The notes under the pieces are model-generated. The model was not told where the DNA came from, searched no databases, and saw only the letters and a program-made list of their open reading frames with translations. Position numbers and translations under genes: made by a program. This document shows positions 56,602 to 64,000 of a stretch of 64,000 nucleotides of DNA, piece by piece. This stretch comes from Hawksworthiomyces lignivorus (lineage: Eukaryota > Ascomycota > Sordariomycetes > Ophiostomatales > Ophiostomataceae): contig NTMA01000001.1 of the NCBI GenBank assembly GCA_002917075.1, forward strand, positions 1,262,064 through 1,326,063, read 5' to 3'. Within the stretch, counting starts at the first letter, position 1; each line of letters begins with the position of its first letter.

Positions 56602-57942
56602 ATGGGCTCGATGGGGCACACCTGGAAACAGCTTGACATTGGCATCATCGGGTCTGGCCTTGGCGGCTTGACCGCCGCGCTTTCTCTGCGCAGAGCCGGC
56701 CACAAGGTGACCATATACGAGCGCTATGACTTCGCTGGCGAGGTAGGCGCTTCGCTGTCCGTGGCGTCGAACGGCTCCAGATGGCTACTGAAATGGGACC
56801 TGGACATGGACGCTGTAAAGCCAGTCGTGCTGCGAAACCTGGTCATGCACGACTGGGAGACGGGTAACGTTACAAAGCAGTACAGTCTGGGAGACTATAA
56901 GGCCAAGTTTGGATCGGTAAGAGATTTCCTCCTAGAGAGCTTTCTCGGCCTGACAGAAGTTGCCACAAAAAGATATATAGCATAACCACGCTTGCTGAGA
57001 CTGATTCGGGGGGTCTAGGACTACTACAACTTTCACCGGATTGACATGCACCAGGTGCTGCTAAAAACGGTGCAGCAGGAAGAGGGCGCCGGAGAGCCCT
57101 GTAAGCTCCTGACGAAGCACAAGGCAGTGGACCTCGACGCCGCTGGGGGTCGCATAAAATTCGAGAACGGCACAAGCGTCACGCACGATGCCGTCATCGC
57201 GGCCGACGGCATTCGCTCGCAGATGCGGCGGGCGCTAGGAATTGAGCCCGTCTTCAGCGCGTCCGACTCGTGCTGCTACCGGTGCATCATCGGCACAGGC
57301 CGGCTGCGCGAGCTCGGGCTGGAGGACTTTGTGACCAACGAGGCCATCGAGTTCTGGGGCGGCTTCGGCATCAACAAGATTGTCATGTCCGCGTGCCACG
57401 CCGGCGACGTCGTCAGCTGCTACTGCTTCTACCCGGCCGCCCTGAACGGCCTGGACAAGGACGGCTGGAACATTAGCGCGGAGCCCGAGGAGCTATGCGC
57501 GACCTTTCCAGGGCTCGACCCGCGCGTCAAGCTGCTCTTCATGAACGCCGAGGACATCAAGATGTGGCGCCTGTACGTGCACCAGGAGTACCCGTACTGG
57601 GTCAAGGGCAGGGTGGCCCTGCTGGGCGATGCCGCGCACCCCATGCTGCCCGACCAGAGCCAGGGCTTCTGCCAGGCCATCGAGGACGCGGCGGTGCTCG
57701 GCGAGGCGTTTGGGCCCGACCTGTTCGACGGCGACGTGGACAAGGCGCTGCGCCTGTACCAGCAGGTGCGCAAGACGCGGGCAACCAGGGTGCAGACGGC
57801 CAGCGCTAAGGCGCGGACGGACCTGAACGAGCGCATCGGCTGGAGCACGGGGCTGGAGCGGCCGGGAAAGCTTACGATCGAGGAGGTGTGCGACTATGAT
57901 CTGGCGGGTCATGTGCGAGAGGTCGTTGTCACGTCGCCATAG
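56602..57942 (+). CDS. FAD monooxygenase 2, salicylate-hydroxylase-like (cluster gene 7)
   Basis: Exons 56602-56916 and 57019-57942 (102-nt GTAAGA..TAG intron, phase 0) give 412 aa. Motifs: GSGLGG (residues 17-22) in IGIIGSGLGGLTAALSL, ending in YERYD; the DG motif AVIAADGIRSQMRRALG; and the GD motif VALLGDAAHPMLPDQSQG, a run typical of salicylate 1-monooxygenase and 6-hydroxynicotinate 3-monooxygenase relatives. Expected to hydroxylate an aromatic ring, possibly with decarboxylation, in the cytosol. It is the last gene before the AT-rich subtelomere: sequence composition changes within 60 bases of its stop codon. Confidence 0.9.
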
Positions 57943-58602
57943 TGTGAAATCAGAACAAAGTTATCTAAACCGTCTCACAATGTGCACCACGTTAATTTCT
58001 GTTATATAGTTATTTTGTTTGATCCTACTAAGTGAATCTAATTGAACCCTACCCAAAAACGGATTTCCCTCTGAGAACCCTAGGTAGTCATTCTAGCACG
58101 GTTTAGTTGCAAAACCGTTTCTGTTGTAAAATATTTTGGTTGTAATTGTAGACGCTATACCCGTTTTGGACCAAATTTTGGGTAACGTAGAATTTTATTG
58201 TAACAGAAACGATTATAACAAAAACGTTACGTTGATTGGTCCAAACCGATGTAAGTCGACAAGGGAGACGGTTAGGGTAAGTCTGACTAGGTTGTAGTAA
58301 TCTTCCGACTTACTTTAAGTCGTTCTCTTTTTGTTTTTATACTCGAGGACGTCTGATTGTAGAATAATATATGTTTATTGTTTATGTTATTTTTTATGAC
58401 CACGGTTACAGAAACGAAAACGTATATTTTCGTATGACTATGGTCATAGACGTATATATAGTCGATACGTATGTTTTTTCCGACCACGTGTTAGGGAGTA
58501 CGGTGAATTAGGTGAAAAAGCACAGAGAATAGAGATAGATTCTTAACAGAAGTTAACTGAGAGATTATTCACAAGACTGAACCTTAAGGTTCCAAGTTTC
58601 AA

Positions 58603-58788
58603 TTAGGGTCTCCAGACGACTCGAACGTTATTTATGACAGTTTCGTAGAAGGTTCGTAGCCATTGTTCGCGGTCCTCGCACTTGTCTTTCTCGTGTTTTA
58701 TCACGTACTCTTTGGCTACTCGGTCTTGTGGTTGTCTCATAACACCACGATTATAAAAACCAATACAATAATACAAATAATCGAACAA
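58603..58788 (-). other. Protein-like minus-strand frame in the element leader
   Basis: A charged, well-composed stretch of about 47 residues including RGVMRQPQDRVAKEYV, CEDREQWLRTFYE and VRVVW ends at a TAA at the left edge. It stands out from the surrounding AT-rich noise. It may belong to another decayed element inserted in the opposite direction. Not recognised; weak evidence. Confidence 0.25.
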
Positions 58789-58891
58789 ACTTTCTCTCGT
58801 TCGATAACGATTGTTTCTGGTGTATTCGGGTTAAAGAATTAGAAAAAAAGATAGTTTTACAAACGTGATCCAATATTTGATTTCAAGTTGC

Positions 58892-58952
58892 TAGACCTGG
58901 GTCAGATATCTGATCAGGGTAGATCTAGGTCAAAATGTGGAACCCAGGTCTA
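58892..58952. repeat. 11-bp perfect inverted repeat plus adjacent hairpin
   Basis: TAGACCTGGGT (58892-58902) and ACCCAGGTCTA (58942-58952) are perfect reverse complements with a 39-base loop. Immediately after, CCCACT and AGTGGG form a second stem with a 6-base loop (58953-58970). Confidence 0.8.
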
Positions 58953-60220
58953 CCCACTATTTCAAGTGGGCCGTTATTAGTCTTATGTCTAACAACTTGA
59001 TCATTTTATATTCGATCTAGACAAGGTTTAAGCGGTTGTTTAATTAAGGACTACCCTTCTAGACCAAGTTAGTTTTGTCAACCGACCTTGTTGTTTGTTT
59101 TGTTGTTTGTTGGCCAAAAAGTACAAAGAGAACGGAATATTTATATGTATGACCGTTTTTGTCCAACTCTATTGTGTCCACTACAATGTTTTTTTGTATG
59201 TTGAATTAAATGGTTAGTTGATTGTCTTATATACTTTGTGCTAAAATAAAAAGAAGAAGAAAGAAATAAAAAATATAATTGGTCTATCTATACAATAGAT
59301 TAGATGTTCTAGAGAATGTAATGTATATGTAAAAAATAAAACTAACGTGTGGGAAAAAAAAGAGGTTGTAAAAAACAAAATAGAGACAAAAAAAAAAGAA
59401 TAGATATTTGTTTTATAACGACTCGTTGTTAGAAATAACTTTTTGTTGACTTTTATAGACCTTTGAGGATTATTTGTTTGTTTACTCTTGACAACACCAT
59501 TTTTGATCAATCAATATATCTTTAAGACAAATTATAACAATTTGTAATATAACAACGTTTGATATTCACACTTGTCAACAACGACAAACAAAAAAACAAA
59601 AAAAGGTTTTAAAACGAAACAACGACACAAAGAACGAAAACACAAAATCTACTATAATATGTTACGAAATAGGACGTAAGGACCTAAATTGAGACCTTAA
59701 GAGAAAGACGGTAAGGTGTGGCAGAACGAGTGTACTAGTATATTAATGGGGATAGTATTATGAGGGGCTAGTACCAGTAATATACTAGAATAGGCAAGTG
59801 TACCACACGGACTTAGATACTAGTAGGAATATTATATCAGGAAGAACACGTGACTGAACTTCATACGTAGAATGAAGTTTGGTATAAAGTTGGAATGAAC
59901 TTCATACGAGATATGAAGTTAGATATGAAGTACGAATGAAGTTGTACATCTATATAACTGTATATTCCCTACCTAAATAGTTTAGATAGTTTACGGTAAC
60001 GATCCAGTCGTTACCGTTTGTCTGAATTTTGAGACTTACACAAAACACTTCTCTACCATTTAGTGTCCTCATTGTATATATTGATACATTACGTAGTTCT
60101 TACTTAAAACATAAACGTTAGATTTGATCACTCTATACATTGTTTATTGTAGTTTTGTAACAATAGTAACGACTCTTGTTCAGACCTGATAATGTATCAA
60201 TTGGACAATATCTTAATACT

Positions 60221-62240
60221 ATGTCGGGAAAGTAAGTTGTTGTAAGTTCTTCGGGAGCCTCAGTCATTTTAGTCACGTTACCCACCTTCATTCAACAAGA
60301 CATGTTGGTCTTGTAACGGAAAATCAAACAACTCGAATCCGAGAAAGTCGTCTTAGACAACGAGGTCGTTATAGGAACAAATAAGGTTGCGTATCTCGAA
60401 AACCTCATTGTTCAACGAGGATCGACACATGACTCATTGAAAGTTAACACGTTTGACAAGTTCGACGGTACTTAGGTCAATTTGAGAGTCTTTTTTATGT
60501 AATCACGTTTGTACTTGACGTATCAATCGGTCAATATGTCAACCGAGGAGTCTGACAAAGTATTTATTATCATAGATTATCTGAAAGGATCCGTGGTGGT
60601 ATGAGTAGAGTCTTATCTTACGAATTTTTTGGACAACAAAGTGAATTCAGACGATATGATGAAGGACACAAAGAAAATATTCGAAAACTACGACAACTTC
60701 GTAAATGAACTCAAGAAAGCTTTCGAGGACCCGGACATCGATCGAGAGAACGAAAGAAAGTTACTTAAACTCAGGTAACTCGGATCAACATCGTAATACG
60801 TTAACGAGTTTAGACGTCTCATGACGATAATGGACTGAGACGACGAACTTGTGATGATACAATTTTATCGAGGTTTAAAGAAATCCATTAAAGACGAAAT
60901 CAACAAAATGGATTGATTAGATGACTTGATAGATTATATAATAATGATAGTACGAATCGATGAACGACTATACGAACGAACACAAGAAAAGAAAGAAACG
61001 TATCGAAACGATTATCATAAGAAAAAAGAAAGTAAACCCAAACAGTACGGAGACCCCATACAACTAGACCAGATTATCCAAAAAGTCAAGAAAGAAACGC
61101 GTAAATGTTATAACTGTGACAAAACAGGACATCTGGTCAGAAAATATAAGTCAAAGAAAAAGGACATTTAAAGGGTCTCCGAACCTAAAAAGATTGTTCA
61201 GATACGAACAGATCTCAATCATAATCTGATGAGTTGGACAACATGTTACGACGACAACTGTATAATGTATCGAAGTGACAAAGACGGAGTTGGATGGTAC
61301 CCTCAAGCTCGAATTGTCAGAATGATGTGACATGAGTCAGCGATATTCGAGGAAACCATGAAGATGTTTGAAGAAATAGACCCCGGGAACCACGCGGACT
61401 CAGAAGGAGTAAACACAAAGGAGGATTCCGAATCAGATGTCATATCTGTTGAACTAGGAGGAGAAGGACATGAAATACTATACTGGACCCAGTATAGAAA
61501 ATACAAGTATTATGTGTATTAATACGATAAGTTTTTAGGGCTAAAAGCTTGGCCCGAGTGAGGATACTTATACGACATTGACGACGAACGATTTCAACTA
61601 TGTCCGATCCACGACACGAAACCTACACACATGTGGGAAAAACAAGGAATGTAACAAAATTGGAAGAATATCCCGAAAGGAACCATCATGGTCACTAAGG
61701 ACGAAGATGAATGAGATTATGACCCAAAGATAGTGGTACTAGAAATGAAGTTTTAATACGAACGAGAAAACGTTTTCCTGTTCGAAAAGAAAACACCCGA
61801 AGGAACAAAGATCATCTACCGGTCATACACCAACGGAGAAGAAGTAGACGTCAACGAGTTATTCGAATGGAACCAAGAAATTGATAAGTTATACGAAAGA
61901 GATGACATCGTTAGAGACTGTGATTAAGATGTTTTATGGTTTGACTGTAAGGAATCAATGTACGAAACACACATATCCTATAAAGTTCTGATATAATACA
62001 AGAAACAAACCAAAAAATAAATAATTCAATACTACGAAAGATCGTTCCGACCACAACCCAAAAACTATCCCGACTTCGAAAATAAAACTACATACAATTT
62101 CGACGACAACATAGACTTATGACGACCTTACATCGTCAGTTACGATATGAGACCATCGGTTCATGTCGACGTTAAACGTTAATGGAAAAGAGAATCCCGA
62201 CTCGAACGAACAAAAACGAACAAAAAAAAAGAAAAAGAAT
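60221..62240 (+). pseudogene. gag: gag of Ty3/gypsy element, with stops
   Basis: From ATG 60221 the frame gives MSGK, a stop (60233), then PTFIQQDMLVL, another stop, a coiled-coil-like stretch and LKVNTFDKFDGT leading into the capsid domain (DKVFIIIDYLKGSVVV, ENYDNFVNELKKAF, DDELVMIQFYRGLK). The zinc knuckle CYNCDKTGHLVRKY follows at about 61108-61149, with the final Cys of the CCHC changed to Tyr. Past a stop at 61169 the same frame goes on with LMSWTTCYDDNC and KDGVGWYP, a block usual in ascomycete gypsy gag, to a lysine-rich end. Several stops fall at Trp/Gln positions. Confidence 0.85.
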
Positions 62241-63946
62241 GATAAAAGAGAACTAAAATCCGACGAGAACAACGAAAGGTAGAATAAACAAAAAACGAGT
62301 CTGGTTTATCGTAATAAGACGACGATATAAGTCTAACCAAGACAGAGTCTTAGAAAACATTGGTTTCAGAGAAAAACAATTAGTCATATTCATCATTATC
62401 AACAAACGACACTTCAACGTCGTAATCGACTCGGACGTCGAAGGAAATTATATCGTACCAAGATACGTGAATTATAGGAAAAGACCGATTCCTTGATAAG
62501 AAAAGAAAGAACCCTACTCTATAAGAAACTTCGAAGAAAAGAGGACAAATTACGACGATGGTCTAATGAAACGAGAAACACTAACGATTATTATGAAAAT
62601 GTTAGACAGAGATATGACGATTACGTTCGATATTATAAATCTAAGAGACACAAAAGTCATATTGAGACTTTCGTGATTGAGAAAAGAGAACTCTACGATC
62701 AATTGGACCACTAACCAGATGGACTTTCAAGATACGAGAGTTTAGAAGACAATTATCAGGACTTTAGGTGCGTTAATAAGAGAAGAGTAGGACGAGATCC
62801 GTCACGTACTAAAGTAATATCATAAGTATAAGGGACTATAAAGACACGAATTAGAAACAAGGTTATCATAGTATAAACTCTACGATCACAAGATTCTACT
62901 ACGAGAAGGAACGACATTAGGTTTTCAGAAGATATACTCTTTGAACGAAAACAAACTCGTAATCTTAAAAAAGTGATTGGACGAAAATCTAACGAAGGGA
63001 TACATTAGACCTTCACAGTCATCTATAGAAACACCAATCCTCTTCGTACCAAAGAAAGATGACGAATTAAGACTTTGTGTGGACTATCGACAATTGAACG
63101 AGATAATCATTAAGAATTGGTATTCACTACTTATCATAGACGAGGTACGAAATCGATTACAAAAGACAAAATGGTTTACAAAAATCGACCTGAGAGGAAC
63201 GTATAACTTCATCAAAATCGTAGAAGGCGAAGAATAGAAAACGACCTTTCGTACCAGATACGGACATTACGAGTTTTTGGTCATGTCATTCGGATTGACC
63301 AATATACCGACGTCGTTTCAAGAACTGATTAATGACGTACTCAAAGAATATCTGGATATATTCGTAATAATCTACTTAGACGATGTGTTGATATACTCAA
63401 AAACATTGGAAGAATATCAAAAGTACGTATATTAGGTGTTATCAAGAATGGAGAAACACTTCTTCTTGACTAAGACCAAAAAGTGTAAATTCCACGTTTA
63501 AGAAACCACGTTCTTAGAATATATATTGAAATCAAGAAGAATAGAAATAGACTCTAAAAAGATTAAAACAATATTGAAATGACCAATATTCCAAAATGTC
63601 ATCGATATACGAGTCTTCGTTAGATATACAAAATTCTATTAAAAGTTTATTAAAGAATTCAACGACATTATTACACTTATGACAAATATGACTAAAAAAG
63701 ATATACCCTTTAGTTGGACTCGGACTCAACAAGAAACATTTGACGAGATCAAAAAGAGAGTGACGTTAAAACTAGTCATAACAGAAGTCAACCCAGAGGA
63801 ATCATACGAAGTGAAAATTGACGTTTCAGAAAGAACGTTAGAAGGACAATTATTCCAAAAAGACGAAGACGAGAAATTGTATTCCGTAACATTCTTCTCA
63901 AAGAAAATTAATGGATCAACACAACGATACTCGGTTTATGACAAAG
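62240..63946 (+). pseudogene. pol: pol of Ty3/gypsy element (protease-RT-partial RNase H)
   Basis: Frame shifted by -1 relative to gag; a run of nine A (62222-62230) lies just before. The aspartic protease site reads VIDSDVEGNYI (62422-62454), its catalytic Gly lost. Reverse transcriptase follows: SSIETPILFVPKKDD, LRLCVDYRQLN, WFTKIDLRGTYN, a stop at the next Trp, [15 protein letters not shown] and the catalytic box YLDD (63373-63384), which is intact. Further stops at 63436, 63499 and later match Trp or Gln. DIPFSWTRTQQETF and YSVTFFSKKING open the RNase H region. The frame ends in telomere repeats. Confidence 0.9.
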
Positions 63947-64000
63947 TTAGGTTAGGGTTAGGTTAGGTTAGGTTAGGGTTAGGGTTAGGGTTAGGTTAGG
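63947..64000 (+). repeat. Telomere repeats, chromosome end
   Basis: Ten units read 5'->3' outward: four TTAGGG and six TTAGG (the last may be cut by the window edge). They begin directly after GACAAAG of the pol frame. The orientation, G-rich strand running 5'->3' to the right, is that of a right-hand chromosome end. Confidence 0.95.

Larger units (their letters stand above)
57943..60220. other. AT-rich upstream part of the retroelement (LTR/leader?)
   Basis: Very AT-rich. By position it should contain the 5' LTR and leader of the element whose gag starts at 60221, but the 3' LTR is missing so the LTR cannot be delimited. Inverted repeats are frequent: the arms CCGTTTTGGACCAA (58161-58174) and TTGGTCCAAACCGA (58236-58249); and 58892-58902 with 58942-58952. 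ATGAAGTT or its complement occurs about six times between 59876 and 59943. A minus-strand open frame lies at 58603-58788. Confidence 0.45.
60221..63946 (+). mobile_element. Degenerate Ty3/gypsy retrotransposon, 3' truncated by telomere
   Basis: Gag, protease and reverse transcriptase can be read in order on the plus strand, with gag in one frame and pol in the frame one base back. The element ends inside the RNase H region at 63946, where telomere repeats begin; integrase and the 3' LTR are absent. In-frame stops sit where the family has Trp or Gln, and the protease Asp-Ser-Gly has become Asp-Ser-Asp. These are C-to-T and G-to-A changes on both strands, as RIP produces. The element is dead. 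Its 5' limit is unknown and probably lies in 57.95-60.2 kb. Confidence 0.88.

Noticed and set aside
59241..59510. Minus-strand Phe/Lys-rich open frame
   Set aside because: Product of A/T homopolymer runs in very AT-rich DNA.
1..64000. CRISPR arrays, bacterial operons, rRNA genes
   Set aside because: No spaced direct-repeat arrays or rRNA-like blocks; introns and telomere show a fungal nuclear chromosome.

Overview
The window is the right-hand end of a chromosome of a filamentous ascomycete (Pezizomycotina). Evidence: it finishes in TTAGG/TTAGGG telomere units running outward; genes carry short GT..AG introns; and it holds fungus-specific families (Zn2Cys6 regulators, a Clr5-ankyrin protein, an extracellular cupredoxin, a Dal5-type transporter). 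I cannot name the species. Spliced models were built by hand from splice signals and reading phase; no homology search was run.

Layout. 0-20 kb is gene-poor and AT-rich: a GPI-anchored cupredoxin (3.05-3.77 kb, -), mannitol 2-dehydrogenase (6.94-8.45 kb, +), an APH-type phosphotransferase (11.86-13.17 kb, +), a dead DapA-family fragment (14.47 kb), a 735-aa membrane protein (14.82-17.22 kb, -), and two old dispersed repeat families. 20.6-33.6 kb is a decayed gene island: an apparently intact Dal5-like transporter is followed by five genes broken by stops and frameshifts (Zn2Cys6 regulator, ribokinase, ADP-ribosylglycohydrolase, amino-acid/GABA-type permease, MFS permease). 34.5-39.0 kb has a probable Zn2Cys6 regulator and a CocE/S15-type hydrolase; 40.4-44.1 kb a 1173-aa Clr5-ankyrin protein.

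The most interesting part is 45.1-57.9 kb, a compact GC-rich cluster of seven intact genes: sugar-type transporter, phytanoyl-CoA-dioxygenase-like oxygenase, a regulator with two tandem Zn2Cys6 clusters, FAD monooxygenase, alpha/beta hydrolase, extended SDR reductase and a second, salicylate-hydroxylase-like FAD monooxygenase. There is no PKS, NRPS or terpene synthase. All four intergenic promoter regions serving the seven genes carry the core GCGACGG, mostly as inverted pairs (CCGTCGC..GCGACGG). This fits a single regulon run by the double-cluster regulator. The enzymes suggest uptake, hydrolysis, reduction and oxygenation of a small (perhaps aromatic or ester) compound, either catabolic or detoxifying; that is inference.

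From 57.95 kb the sequence becomes very AT-rich. A degenerate Ty3/gypsy element (gag from 60.22 kb; pol with protease and reverse transcriptase) runs to 63.946 kb, where it is cut inside the RNase H region and joined directly to telomere repeats. It carries in-frame stops from C-to-T/G-to-A changes, as expected of RIP. The layout is an active-looking accessory cluster next to a chromosome end that appears to have broken and been healed.
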